DNA of 64,000 nucleotides. Origin: Rhopalosiphum padi (Eukaryota > Arthropoda > Insecta > Hemiptera > Aphididae). Positions within the stretch are counted from its first letter, which is position 1, and each line of letters opens with the position of its first letter. Both the position numbers and the translations under genes were made by a program. The stretch lies in contig NC_083597.1 in the NCBI RefSeq assembly GCF_020882245.1, positions 14,356,581 to 14,420,580 on the forward strand, read 5' to 3'. Shown here one piece after another: positions 37,254-50,330 of this stretch. The notes beneath the pieces were generated by a model. It was given only the letters and a program-made list of their open reading frames with translations, did no database searches and was not told the DNA's origin.

Positions 37254-38776
37254 TTTCTTCCACATTCTGTCCGTCGATTACTCTCTGCAAATAAGGGAAG
37301 GTTCAAGAAGGCTGTGAAATCAATTGCTTTGGATTTCTAAAAACAGCTAGTTATTACTTATTACCTTCAGCAGTGGACTTCTTACAATCAGTATGAATTA
37401 CAGATATTTAAGAACAGTCCCAACGTGGGAAGAAGTAAAGAAGTCAATGTTAATAGATGTGCTAATCGAATAGAGTTAAATTGATTCTGAGGTATTTTAC
37501 GAATTTACGCTTATATCACTATATGTACTCGTATATCTGAAAAATTCCAGGAGTGGAATTGAGATTCTTCGAGTAAATATGCAGAGCATCGTTGGGTACA
37601 TTATATACTATATATCAGAGTTAGGCATCATTCGAATAATATTTTATTCGAATAATTTTAAAACATATTACTTGAATACAAATTTATTATAGGAAGATTC
37701 ATATTTATTTTTATACTATACTATATCAACTATCAAGTGATTATTCTATTACAAACTACCTACTCATTATTTCAAAAAGTATTGATGTTTTGGAAAATAT
37801 ATTTTTACGTAGTTTCTAGTTGTTAACCGTTCTAATTTCACATATTCTAAAGCAGAATATTATTATATTATTATTTTTTTCATTAAATAAGTAAAATCCA
37901 TAAGCATAATATTAATGGCTATTGGGAAAACAGTATATTAGTAGATTAAAATAATAAACAATATGTTCTATATACTTTATGATTTTCAATAATTTTATCT
38001 TAGTAGGTTGGTATTTTGGTAATTAAAACATGTACGTATTAAAAAACAATAGTTGGCATTGTATTTTAAGTTCACAATTAATAGTAAATCTTCTTAAACT
38101 ATCTAAAGAAGAAACTAGAAAGTAAAGAATTCGAATTAGATGTGGTTTTTTTAATCATAATTTTATAACAATTTAATAATATTTAATAAAAATAATAATA
38201 TAATATTCTGATTTAGAATATGCGAAATTAGAACGGTTAACAACTAGAAACCACGTAAAAATATATTTTCAAAAACATCAATATTTTTTTAAATAATCAG
38301 TAGTTTATAATAGAATAATCACTTACTATAGTATAGTATAAAAATCAATATAAATCATCGTACAATATATTTGTATTTTATATAAGCATATTATGTTTGA
38401 AAATTATTCAAATAAATTTTTATTCGAATAATTATCTAGATAATATTTTGCCCAACTCTAGCACTCTGCTATACATATACTCGTTGATACAAGTGTTTTA
38501 GCACTTTTGAGATAACAATGGAAATCACAAAAATTTTCAGAAAACTGTTGAATATTATGTTCTATGCTTACCTGCTTCGAATGCACTTGTCAAACAAATC
38601 TTTTCATTGATGAACAACTTACGGACAGTCAAATAATACAGCTTTAAGTGTCAGTTTTAGAAGCAATAGTGTTAAGAAAAATTAAATTTAAAATGTCCTG
38701 TTCAGAATTATTCTCGTTTCTGAAGTCATCGCCTGATTTATTGAAGCAAATATTTTTTAACGATAAATATAACTAG
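37254..38776 (+). pseudogene. Degraded hAT transposase, split by a palindromic insertion
   Basis: Upstream part: a frame with LPHSVRRLLSANKGRFKKAV and later IDSEVFYEFTLISLYVLVYL. After the insertion at 37616-38468 comes VEYYVLCLPASNALVKQIFS, then LNLKCP/FKMSCSELFSFLKSSPDLLKQI ending at a stop at about 38776. The second half follows the C-terminal dimerisation region of hAT transposases (P-x-SNA-x-(E/K)-x-(V/I)FS, then S-C-S-E-x-(Y/F)-x-FL). Stops and frameshifts show it is dead. Confidence 0.6.
37616..38468. mobile_element. Palindromic TTCGAATAA-rich element inserted in the hAT relic
   Basis: Arms of about 290 bases form an inverted repeat: the left reads CAGAGTTAGGCATCATTCGAATAA and the reversed right includes CTAGAGTTGGGCA followed by TTATTCGAATAA-like sequence. 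Inner arms share GGTTAACAACTAGAAAC (one arm inverted) and AATATATTTT. The flanks CTATATAT (37608-37615) and CTATACAT (38469-38476) match at 7 of 8 positions if the right end includes TAGCACTCTG, suggesting a hAT-type insertion. Confidence 0.65.
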
Positions 38777-40699
38777 TAAGTAATTATCTTTATAATTATA
38801 ATTAAAATTAAATTAATTTAAGAATAAATAAATAAATTTCTTTTTTTCCATAAAAATATAACAATACATTTATTTATGATTATTAAACAAAAACAGTTTT
38901 GTTTAAAGTAAAAATGATGAAGAATTTTTTTCCCCTTTTTACCAAAAATAATTGCCCGGGCAGTATGAAATGATCAATATATTACACTATCACAGGCAAT
39001 GACGCAATGTGAACTTAAAATATTCATATATTGTACTACTAAAATATGCTACAATATCTTGTGTTTACTAAAATAATCATTGTTATTTATATTGCAATAT
39101 TGAATATACATATAATTGCCTAACGTCTGTTTTCGATTTACTAACTTCCAAGATAATGAAAATTCTAAAATCACTCTATAATATTTCTCATAAATCTTTA
39201 TTTTTAAAGTAAGTCAGTTACTTTCAAAAGGTATCTGTATTTGTATATATACTCAGGTCCGAATCTAGAGGGAGAACAGGTCATTTGGTTGGAGGGAGCC
39301 AAAAATTACCAAATAATAGAGAGGAGCCGAATTATGAGGGGGCGTTAATTTTATACTTTGACCCGGATAAAAAGTATGCTAGATCCGTATTTGTATATAC
39401 TTATACGTATACAAAATACAAATACTTATTTTATCAAGAATTTGTATTTCAAATAAATGTATAGTACTTATAATTTTCATATCGAACCATATATATTTGG
39501 AATTGGTGATAAAATTAATGCAAATGTACGATACCAAACAATTTTCTTCTTAAAGTTCAAGTCAAAATTAGACTCATTTTTTGAAGTATTAAGTTAGTCG
39601 ATAGAATTACAGTACAAAAAAAGACTAACAGAAAAATATCAATTGATACAAGAAAAAAACTATTTAGATTTTAGATCCAATTAAAATAACAATAATAACA
39701 CACAGAGTATTTTAAGAAAGAAAATAGTGGAAAATTAAGTTTTGGAATTTGAAGAAAAAAGCATTACTGCATGATAAAAACTGTAAGAGAGTAATAACAG
39801 AAAGGAATATAGAATATTCGGATAAAGGTGCTTAAAAATTCTATAATGGAATCTGGTGATAAAAGAATGAATTATCCCCTTTAATCTTCAACATTCCTCT
39901 TGAATCATTATTAAGAAAATTACAAAAATACTCTATAAGTGTGAAAACTGGAGATATAAATATAATGATTAATTTATCATGAAAACCGAATCTAAGGAAG
40001 GTATAAAATATTTTTTATAGTAGATACTTATTGAAATAATTGAGATTAAGGACCTATAATTTGAAATTGTATTCGATCGATTGATTAGTAAATCAAAGCT
40101 TTGATATTATATTTTATGTATTCACAATAGTTTATGTATCAGTGTCTAAATATAATGTAAACATAGACAGAATTGAACCAGTGAAATAAACCTTTAATTT
40201 TAATAGTTTTATTAAAAAATGTGAATTTTATTAAACTCAAAAATTATTTATTATAGCTAAATGCCAAATGGTCCTGTGTGCTGTGAACAGTATAATATAT
40301 GAAAAAAGGTTCGCTGTATTTGAGGGGTACCAGTCTTGAAACAGTTAAAACTGCGTACGCTGATACTCTTATTCGCTCTACCGTGAATGTCTACTAAAAT
40401 TTGCATTGCTGACCACCTAGAAAATAATAACAAGTATACCTAATCTGTAATCAAATAATCAATGATTTAAATATTTAATTACTAATCATGTATCAACGTC
40501 GTACTGTGCACGATCGACGTGCATGTAAACAAACCGTCACGATTCGCGAACCACATTATTATAAATTTATAATGCATTCCGGGAACCGAACTATTCTCGG
40601 AGAACATAGAGCGACCGCTGTTTATATTTTGTGTGCGCACATACATACTGAAAAAAATGTAAATACCTTAATGTAAGTAATTAGTAATAAGTAATAACT
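38777..40699. other. AT-rich non-coding DNA
   Basis: No gene recognised. A G-rich block at 39255-39390 (CCGAATCTAGAGGGAG at one side, GCTAGATCCG at the other) may be a decayed MITE, but its ends are too weak to call. Confidence 0.4.
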
Positions 40700-41297
40700 A
40701 ATAACTAATAATATCCCGCACGCACGATACCTATGGATTTCGCGACGTTTCTCCCACCGTCGCCAGAACCACCATGCAATAGACTACTGCAGAGCCTATA
40801 GCCGAGCTGCCGTACTTCCACGCCCACGTCGTGCGCTTGTTTCGCCTACGCACCGGAACCAAAACCCGTGAAGCTCGCGTCGGCTGACTCCACCACCGCC
40901 ACCGGACGCGGTCACCATCAGCACCGTACGCGCCCGCTCCGTCTGCCGTAAAAAGCTGTCCCACCGTTGGCGACTGCCGCACGCACGAGATCGCTCCTCC
41001 CGCTGCTACGCGTGTCGACCGCAAGTCGCAACAGTTTTCCGCCCGACGCCGTCGCGACCGCATTCTCTCGGTGTGGCAGTATATAATACGCGCGTGTTCT
41101 GCATTCGATTTATAATAACAACAACAATCCTTAAAAATATCACATCGCGGGTGACAACTCGACACATAACATCTAACAATATACTGCAGGTGTTCGGTAC
41201 AGTGCGTTTCCGAAAAAAAAACCACCAGCCGCTCTGAAGACCGCGTGCTAGCGTCATCGTCTGCTCCCATATCGTACATGACACCACATCAGACAAG
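40700..41297 (+). promoter_or_regulatory. GC-rich block: candidate promoter and non-coding first exon
   Basis: About 600 bases with far more G, C and CpG than the surroundings. TATATAATA at 41080-41088 precedes a likely start zone near 41110, and the block ends at AGACAAG/GTACTT (donor at 41298) on the plus strand. This is the usual look of a promoter with a 5' UTR exon spliced far downstream; the next plus-strand coding start with an acceptor just upstream is at 53893. The 182-codon minus-strand frame is arginine- and alanine-rich, matches nothing I recognise and is probably a composition artefact. Confidence 0.4.
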
Positions 41298-44200
41298 GTA
41301 CTTTTTTACAGCCATATTAATGCGGTATCAGAGTCGATGAGTTTATTGTATACAAATGTTCATTTCACGCTTTGTAAAATTGTCATAGATTTTTTTTTTT
41401 TATTTGTTCAAAATATAATGACTTTATGCAAGACGAACACTTGATTTTTAAAACTCTAAACATAAACAGATCTATATTATATTTCAAAATTAAATTTTTC
41501 TGTCGTTATTTAAGTGTAGTTCAAAATTCGGAGTCCTGAACAAAGTTTTCGTATACATATACCTAAGCATAATAATAATGATAAAAATTTATTAAATTTC
41601 AACTATTCTACTAAGCGTGATTATCGTTTTTTTCTTTAGTCGCTGTTGATCGTTAAAATGATAAGATTTTATAGTATGACTTATTGTATAGCCGCCGGTC
41701 CATGTAACTAGACATTGTCTGAAATTTCATACTTTAATAAATAGCCGGATAAAATTTTGAATACTCATAACAATACATCTTAAGCCTAAGGTTTGTTATA
41801 TATTTATATATATATATGAGTATATTACAAACATTTATTTGATGGTTACTAAAACGCGCATTCTTTGCGAGTGCCCCTGTAACTTCCAAATTTTTCATAA
41901 CATTATGAGTTCTAATGATGGTTATAATATTTGACTTTTTAATCTCTTGAGTAAACCAGCTGAAGTGTAAAAATGTAAGGGCGTAACAATCTAAAGCCTC
42001 TTTCCAAAATGGAATTTGCAGTTGGTGGTAATCCTACGTAATATATATATTACGATTAAAAATAATAAATAAATAAATAGGTAACCTCATTATAAGAAAA
42101 TATAAAATAATAGCGTATCTATATAGTTGCTCAAGGTTGTATGTTTAACATAGTTATAATAATTATACCCATATAATAATAAAAAGAGCCCGATCATTTT
42201 AAACAGGTATTTGTGTAACATTATTAATGCAGGATTAAAGTCAACAGAGATGAAAGAGATATAGAGAGTGAAATATTTTAAAATGTGGTTGCTATTTTTC
42301 TTTTTTTCTTAATATTAAAATTAGCAATATTATTGACAGGTGTCAGGTACCAATGTTTAATCATTTTATTTCTAAAATTTTGAAATTATTTATATTTTTG
42401 ATAACTATAATATTAGATAAAAATTAATACTTTGACAGAAGTACCAATATATGTAGAACATCAAACATCAAAACAAATTGAAAAAGGTTAAAGCATATTA
42501 GCGACCTACTACAGGAGATAATGAAATAATTATTCAATGAACTCATCAATCGAACTTTATATCTTATATTCATCGAAAAAGCATTCATTATATTTTATAA
42601 ATATTGATATGCATAAAATTAGCAATTCTTAATTAACATTCATAATATTTATAATTTATATAATATGTACAATTACTTCTGAAAACTTAAAAACAGTAGG
42701 TATTAAACTATTAACTATATTATGAGGCATGGACATTATTTACAATTAAAATACTTTATCGAGGTGACGCAATGACGCAAATATTTGTAATACATACACG
42801 CACTAGCACAAATAAACAATTACCAAAAAAAAAATCATGTCATATATTAAAATTAATATGATATTTATTTATTATATTGATATAAATAAACAATACTTAT
42901 TAAGAAAGAAAAAAAACAGAGCCAATTTCAATAAAACCTTAACGCCTTGGCCCGGTCTTTAGAATATATAGCTGATGTGCTGCACTTTCGAAATGGGTGC
43001 CACACATATTATAAGACTAAATAGATACGAAGGCGTCCGTTCTTATCCCACACTGTTATAATAATAAAGATGTACGATAAATATTCGGCCTTTCTGTGCC
43101 GTTTTTTTGCCATCTTACTGCAGTCTTCCACTTTTTAAAATCCAAATTTAACCGCTGCTGACTCAGCTATCCGTGGACCAGCGCCAACACTAGGAATAGC
43201 ATTTTATATTTTTTTTTTATTGCTTCCTTCAATGAACTCGTAAAAAAAATACTCTGCAGTTCCACACACAGTCTTTTAATTTTCCAACGATAAAACCAAT
43301 TGGACATAGAAACTATGCCAAACTGCTCACGGGGCGTGGGTGTTACTTTATTACTTGGTTAAAAAATCTCCCTCCTGCGGTTCCCACACCTCCGCAGACA
43401 GAAAATATCTTAAAGTGTGATCACTTCCGCCGCGGGTTATTACATTTAATATTTTAGTAAACATATTGAAATACAAACATAGAAAATATTTTATGTTTTG
43501 TTTTAGTTTATCTGTTCGTTAATATTTTTTAGAATTTATTAATAATACTATACACTTATATTATGTGAAAATCGTACAAATTTAAAATTAATTTACTATT
43601 ATATATTATTAAAATCTCTACAGTCTACATTTAAAGTTTTAAAAATTGGCGTGGTAGCTCAATTAAAAAAAATTCGAAACATTTATTTTCTACCCACATT
43701 CAATACAGTAATATTATAAACTGAACTGTTGCAGTAAGACCACGTAGGAGTTTTTTTTTTATGAATTTATCTGATTTATTCTACATTAGATTGCGATTAA
43801 GTGAATTTTCGTAATTACAACAGGTATATTTTTTATAATTTTATACTAAAAAAAAAAAAAAAAAACACTTGAATGTGTTATTAAATCTGCAATATATTCA
43901 TTACTCCTACTCGTAATATCTATTGTTGACTATAGTAACTAATCCTTCAGTGACCTATAAATACGTTTTTAATTGAACTTCCATACTTATTGTATACATA
44001 TTATATAAATACATGATATGGTATATGTAATAAAACATATATTTATTTGTAAAAATGTTACAACCAGTATTGTGTTTCCCAAACGAATCTGTTGTAAATT
44101 CATAATATGTATTTATTATTTAATTCATATTAATTAAATACATAATTATACATAAATATAATTCAACAGACACTTCACAAACATAGTATATATATATATA

Positions 44201-46016
44201 TATCCCGGTATTCAGGATATTTGGTTTTATGTGTATATAAGTATTAAGTATATACTCGTACGCTTATAACGGCTGCATACTAAATTTATCATGTGCGTGC
44301 TTAAGATAATCAATTTGTGGTTTCGTTGCGTATACATGACAGCTGCAGTGTGTTGTATAACTTATTGCTATAGGATTTATAGACATATATAAACATCAAC
44401 TCGTAAGTACTAAGAATCTTTAAATATATCCAGATTAAGAAGGTCGAAATTCGCTTAATCATTTTATTTTCGTTGTTGTTTTTATTCATTCTTTATTATA
44501 GTTTCTTGTGGATTTTTAGAATATTTAAAGAAAATCCAAACGACCACTGTTATAAATTATAATAACTATTACATAATCATGCAGTTGTAGTACCATACAG
44601 TCTGCCAGAAATCACTATAGCCAGTGCTTAATTTTACTGTTAAACCCGATAATCGTATAATTGAAATTTATTTAATATTTTTTATTATATAATTTGATCT
44701 CGGGATATAAATTTGCTAGTAAAATATCACGAATATACAGTATAAATGTATAATTAACAATTAACATATAATATATTACTATGAAATATTTGAATATTTC
44801 CGCTATTATGCAAAACTTACCACATCGTAGTATATTTACAACAAATTTCAATCATTTTTGTACATTGTTTAAGTAGGCGGTGCTTACAGCTCGCCGCTCA
44901 GATGTGTTCACATATTATGCGACTCAATATTTACAAAATTTATATTTTTGACACAACCGTTTTAGGCGTTGTAAAGGTCATTTTTCAGTGTTGAATAATG
45001 TTGTAGCCTTGTAGGTTGGAGGTATCTGTAATGTGTCATCGATACCAAATAAGTATTTCAATTATTTTCATTTAATTTAGTACCTATATTAATTATTAAT
45101 AATGTAAAAATTATGCTCATATTTGTTGACAATATATTTTTCAAGTACTCTAAGTTAAAATAATTTTGTCTACTACTCATTTTATTATGTATGAATGTTT
45201 TTTGTCATTGTATTTGTAATATATATTACATAGGTATGCATTATTCAAATTAAATACAATCAATGTTACTGTGCATTATAATATCATTACGTATAAATCG
45301 TATAATTATTGTTTATAATAATTGTTCAGCAGACAGAAATACAGCATGTATTTTTTAAAAATAAAATAAAATAAATTATTAATCTTAATAAAACCTTTTA
45401 TAAAAAATCATCTGTTTTGCGATAGAATTCATGTCAATAAATATAATGTAGCAAATTGGAAACTGGCATATATATGAAGTAGGTAAAGCCATAAGGTCGA
45501 GGTCCATGTTTATAGGTGTACGGCATACGTCTATAAACAATAATATTATATTATATTGTCTATGTAATCTTCGAGGAAGTATAAATTATCTAGTGATACA
45601 GTTAAGTAGAATACTAGAATTAAATGGTTAATTTTTCAAAAATAAGTTTTGAAACAGTTATTATGTATATTATATATTTATAGGATACATCAAGTTGTAT
45701 TATTTTAATAATTAGAATTGTTTCGAAGGAAGTGGTAAATTTTACTCGTTTCCTCAGGTGTATATGTGTGATATTTATAGACCTATATACCGACTATACG
45801 CTTATATACAAGTAATAATTGCGCATTCGATGTATACAGTGTACTTGACGAAAACAGTTAAAAAAAATTTAAATCGATATGGCGTGTTGTTGTGTGATTA
45901 AACAACGCGGAAGGTCGAGGTGTGAGACTTGTCGTTAAACGTGCGTAGTACCCATAAAGCATAATGCTAGTACCTAAACATCGAACCTGCTGTATTGCAA
46001 TATCTATGTCCTATAC
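41298..46016. other. AT-rich stretch with no gene recognised
   Basis: No spliced coding potential on either strand. A TA-dinucleotide run lies at about 44187-44203 and a long A-tract at about 43850-43866. The block at 42940-43440 is less AT-rich than its surroundings but shows no frame or family signature. It may be intronic to a transcript starting near 41110. Confidence 0.4.
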
Positions 46017-46920
46017 CAGCGCTTCTCAAAAATTTTTCATTCACATATCTCTTGATCTTTTACCACTGTTTTACCTACTCCAAAAGGTCATTTATCATAC
46101 ATTCTCATAAAAGATAGATAAGAAATTATAAAATAAGTGCAACAATGGGAAATTTGAAAATATTTATTTATTTTAATCAATATGCACTATACAATCTACA
46201 TAAAAATAATAATATTAATTTTATAATTTGATTTTGATACAATATTTGGGTTTGTTTGCGAGCATTTGATTTTTTGATTTTTCAAATCTAGCTTGACATA
46301 TGACAAGAAAACTCATAAGTCTGAATCCACGAAGATATACTTATTTTTAATAACATGTACCCTCCATATTATACAGTCCTCACGAACGGTAGCAGAGCAT
46401 TGAATCCTTTTTATGAAAACTCAGAATATTCTTCTTTCACATCAGCCCAGAAGAGAGAAGGTGATGAACTGATGAAGGATTTCTTTTTCAAATGCTGCCT
46501 CAAGTGAAGAATCAGTTTTTCTTTTCTCGTACTGATAAGACTGCAGATTTGAAATAGTAAGGGAACGGAATGTCGTAATCCATTAAACTTTTTTTCTACA
46601 TTTAGTATTTTTTAAAAGCTACTTTGAGCTCATTCAAATGTTGAATAACTTGTTCTATAGTGTTTTGTGATAGGTTCATATTAGATTCACAGAGAAAATC
46701 ATATAGTGTTTCAAAAACTTCTTGTTAGTTATTCTCAATACATGACTTTAAATTCTTTAATTTTTTAACAAATTATTGTATTTTGTTAGTAACTTGGAAT
46801 GTATTGTTACTGCATTATTTTACTATTTTGAAGAGTCAAATTTAGATTAATTTCGATAAAATATCGGATAAGTTTGCAAGTTTTGGAAGTCATTCAGGGT
46901 CGTTAAATTTCGACAAAAGT
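46017..46920 (-). pseudogene. Degraded ZBED/FAM200-like hAT transposase
   Basis: Read on the minus strand across frameshifts and stops, the segment gives LPKLANLSDILSKL, then ETLYDFLCESNMNLSQNTIE, QVIQHLNELKVAFKKY, FEKEILHQF, ALLPFVRTVYNMEG and further matching pieces. The order and content follow the C-terminal half of hAT transposases related to ZBED5/FAM200 (WLAxLAYLxDIF ... LLPFxTTYLCExGF). The segment ends at CAGCGCTTCTCAAA (46018), a typical hAT terminal sequence, so this marks the element's 3' end. The other terminus was not found. Confidence 0.7.
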
Positions 46921-49139
46921 CGTAAAGGATGGTTTTAAAGAACATATTTTGAACTTAATGTATAAGTTAAGCAGGGATTAAGAGCAAGGATTTTTATACC
47001 TTGTGATAATCATCATAATTATAATGTATTAACTCATAAGAATTTAGTATGTTTACTTAGTTAAAAAGAAAAATTATACATATACTTAATGTCGATGAGT
47101 GTTATCAATTAGACGAAAAGATATAATGTATACGTTCGATGAGAAAGGTCGCGCCGTACAATATAGTAGTTATAAACGGGACCGTCGATGGTGAGAGGGA
47201 TGAGGAGGAGGCAGAATGGCAGAATGAGGTTTGTTTTTAAAGAAAAATTATAAACAGTTTTAAGTAAGTTGATTTTAATACTTATAACTGCTTACTCAGC
47301 CTCCGTGCTCAGTCGCCAGCGGCAATTATATCGTGGGTAGCACGATGTGGTATATACTATATAAAGGGCCAACTTACAGCTGTCATCCGCGAGAAAGCGT
47401 TTTGTTTTTGTTAAATAAACCATTACAAACTCGTCACAATAATAATATAATTATACACAGGATGTTTAGAATACATTATGTTTGGGATACATATATTAAG
47501 TTTCTAGACACACCCCGCGTATATAATACGAAATATACATATATATTATTTTATTATTTGACGTAAACTCTCGCGGATGTTTATAACCGGGGTAACAATA
47601 ATTATAACGAGGTGCGCTTGTACGTTATTTTATATTTTGTATATAATATACTATAGGATTGCGTGTCGCTATCCGCACACTTGTCGTTGCGGACGAGAGG
47701 AGACGTGTACATAATAGTATTATTTCAAAGGTTTCAGTATTATATTGCCCGTGTAAATAGCATACGTAAAGACAATAAAAAAAGCCCTTTAACACAATAT
47801 AACAATTATTCCTAGTTCTAGTACCGTGTCTAATGTGCATCTGCATCATACCATTACCATATAGGCATATAGCTATATAGTATTAAATATTGATCATAAT
47901 ATTAAAATTATTCAATGAGTTAACTTGAAACTTTTAATGTAATATTATTATTATTAAATTATTATGTATACTAAAATTTGATCAAATTTCAATTCTCATC
48001 TTAAGCTAATGGTATAGATAAAGATATATTATAGACTATAGTATATATTGGAAAACATACTATAAAAATTAGGAAGTAGTAAGTACCCTCAATCATCATC
48101 TTATAACAGAGATTAAAATAACGATGATTATCAATTACCTGAAGTTATGCATTTAGTTTTCATTCACTTTAATAGTTTAATCTATTATAACTTGTTCTTG
48201 TTAATACAGGAGTAGATACCTGCTGTTAATATATCATGTTAAAATTAACCCTATTAGGCCAATATAACTTATAAGTAATCAAGTGATATTGTAAATAATT
48301 TATCAAGGTTAAGTTATGTTATTCCCGCGTTGTTCATTTTGGTAAAAATTTGTTTAATGTCTTAATAAGTAGATATACCAAAATGTATTTAAAATGTTTT
48401 GGTTTTTAAAGGAATTTTTTCAATTTTAATAATATTTTTATGATTTTCAAGGCAATTTAAGCGAAATTTAAAATTTAATTTGCTCGATATCATTGGATTT
48501 TTATTTTTATACATATAATATTTTCTATTATCAATGCAAACAATTTAAAATTTTTAAAATTCCAAACAACAATGAAGTCGTTACAGGCCAACAGGTTACT
48601 TGTACCTTGGTATTTAATACTTTAATCATCAGTATACACAAATAAGTCAAATTCGATATTATCATGAAATCAATCAAATCATAATAAATAGTTAAAATAA
48701 TGTTTTTGAATTTCAATCAATAATATGTTTATTAAATGTTGATGATTTTGTATAGGTTCCTAAAATACCATTATAATATTATTTTAGTGGATTTTATATG
48801 TACATTATTTAAATTTTTAAAGCATAAATGCATTTTTTATATGAAATTTCTTGAGTTATTTAAGGCATCAAATTTGTTATTTCATAACATTATTTTACTA
48901 CCTGCATTCTTCTGTTTCTTTACTTTTTTGAGTTTTGACCTTGTTGTGGTCTGCTCCCAATCTAGTTTTCATTTATGTTTTATAGTGATTTTTAATAAAC
49001 ACAACAAATACGTTATTGTCATTAATGATAATGATAACATTATGTTATTGGAAATTTCGTATCCTGCAATACGTTCGAAGTGTGTAGAAATAAATAAAGG
49101 AGTGTAGTAGAGGATTAGAAATAATAAAGCAATGAGGAG
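46921..49139. other. AT-rich non-coding DNA with one TATA-like promoter candidate
   Basis: TATATAAAG at 47358-47366, about 25 bases before a GTCATCC word, lies in a locally GC-richer patch (47120-47400) and may be a plus-strand core promoter. No protein follows it. Small open frames at 47333-47566 and 48736-49107 have no supporting features. Confidence 0.3.
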
Positions 49140-49570
49140 GCGGTGAAGGTGCAAAAAAATGGGAAAAAAACAGGCGCGGGTAGTAGAAAATATGTTTCGA
49201 CGACAAGGTCAACGCAACGTCGCCGTAGCCGGTCGACCGGCCGGTCGACGCCAAGCAAAAACACGCGCGGGCGCACTGTTCTCAAGGTCACGCGGAGTCG
49301 TGCGTAGCAACAAGCAGCAGCAGTGTAACGACGACGATCGGTCCAACGACGGCGACACTCCCCCGGCGGGACAGGCCCGTTTTCGGTCTTACGTCATTGA
49401 CGCCTCGGCGGCGGCCACTCTTCTCCTTATTTGGTATCGGTCACACACATATATGATATACAATAATAATAATAGTGTGCGTAGTACGTGCGTGCCGTGT
49501 GTCCTTTCCAATAGAGAAAAACTGCAGTAACTCCATATCTGCATCAAAACGCGTTCGCGCGCGATATTAG
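49140..49570. promoter_or_regulatory. GC- and CpG-rich block, candidate promoter
   Basis: A sharp island of CpG-rich sequence, including the nested palindromes GGTCGACCGGCCGGTCGAC at 49231-49249 and TTACGTCATTGACG, a CREB/ATF-like site, at about 49389. It could be a promoter or 5' exon of the downstream LD-motif gene. The 123-codon frame is arginine-rich and unrecognised. Confidence 0.35.
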
Positions 49571-50039
49571 CTTCCTTTATATATTATTTTTTTCATGTTT
49601 TTTTTTATTTTACTCTCAACGAAACGAGTCCCACATTTTTCATATAAACTGCTAGCTAAATATAATAATAATTACATATTTACATGTACATGTATACGTT
49701 CATAACTTGCAACGGGCATCGGGGCATGCGTACACCTATTTACCTAAATTTTTGCAGATGGTGTCTACAGTATTTTTGATCCTTTTCTTTAGTCTAATTA
49801 GACTAATCGAACGTAAATAAATTATGATATTCATTATATATAATGATGATACCTACAATATGTATAATTATATAATAGTAACAATAACATAATATACAAA
49901 TGTATGACAGACACCTATTGGCTACCTATTTCTTATATTTAAATTATTGAATTTGTTTATTATTAGGTAAATTGAAATCAGCATTTTAAGCCATTTGTAG
50001 TTATATGTAAATAGTATAGAATTAATGATTCAAAACAGT

Positions 50040-50330
50040 ATTGGGTCATGGTACTTGGTACTTCTATAGTCCACATTATAAGCAACGATTTTTACGATTT
50101 TTGTGTTAGATCCTAACACGTTGGCTCCCATTAATACCGTTGAGAGTTCTTGGGGAAAAATAAAATCACTGAATAAAAAACAGTGGGGTACGGGTACCTC
50201 TACCGACCAATGCTGAACAGCTACTTGGTTGAGTACATGTGGCTTAAGCGTTACGGGTCCTGAAAATTTATTTGAAACAATGCTACAACACATAGTACAC
50301 TTCATGCCCCCAGAATCTAAAAAATAAGTG
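50040..50330 (+). pseudogene. Degraded ISXO2-like transposase, C-terminal part
   Basis: The plus-strand frame gives DPNTLAPINTVESSWGKIKS, a lysine-rich turn with GTGTSTDQC, a stop, then TATWLSTCGLSVTGPENLFE and HIVHFMPPE. Insect ISXO2-like DDE transposases have H-T-(Q/N)-x-I/V-E-S-x-W, an arginine/lysine stretch with GT, a Y-L-x-E-F-x-W-R block and a final YPPE-like end in this order. The in-frame stop and decayed YLxEFxW block show it is dead. Confidence 0.6.

Noticed and set aside
40731..41279. 182-codon minus-strand open frame
   Set aside because: It lies wholly in the GC-rich block, where stops are scarce, is arginine- and alanine-rich, overlaps another open frame and shows no domain. 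More likely promoter or 5' UTR DNA.
47333..47566. 77-codon frame after a TATA-like box
   Set aside because: It begins upstream of the TATA-like box itself, so that promoter could not drive it, and it has no family features.
49159..49530. 123-codon plus-strand open frame
   Set aside because: Composition-driven (CpG-rich, arginine-rich), no recognisable family and no splice context tying it to the downstream gene.
50030..50305. 91-codon minus-strand frame
   Set aside because: It is antisense to a plus-strand ISXO2-like transposase relic that explains the non-random composition.
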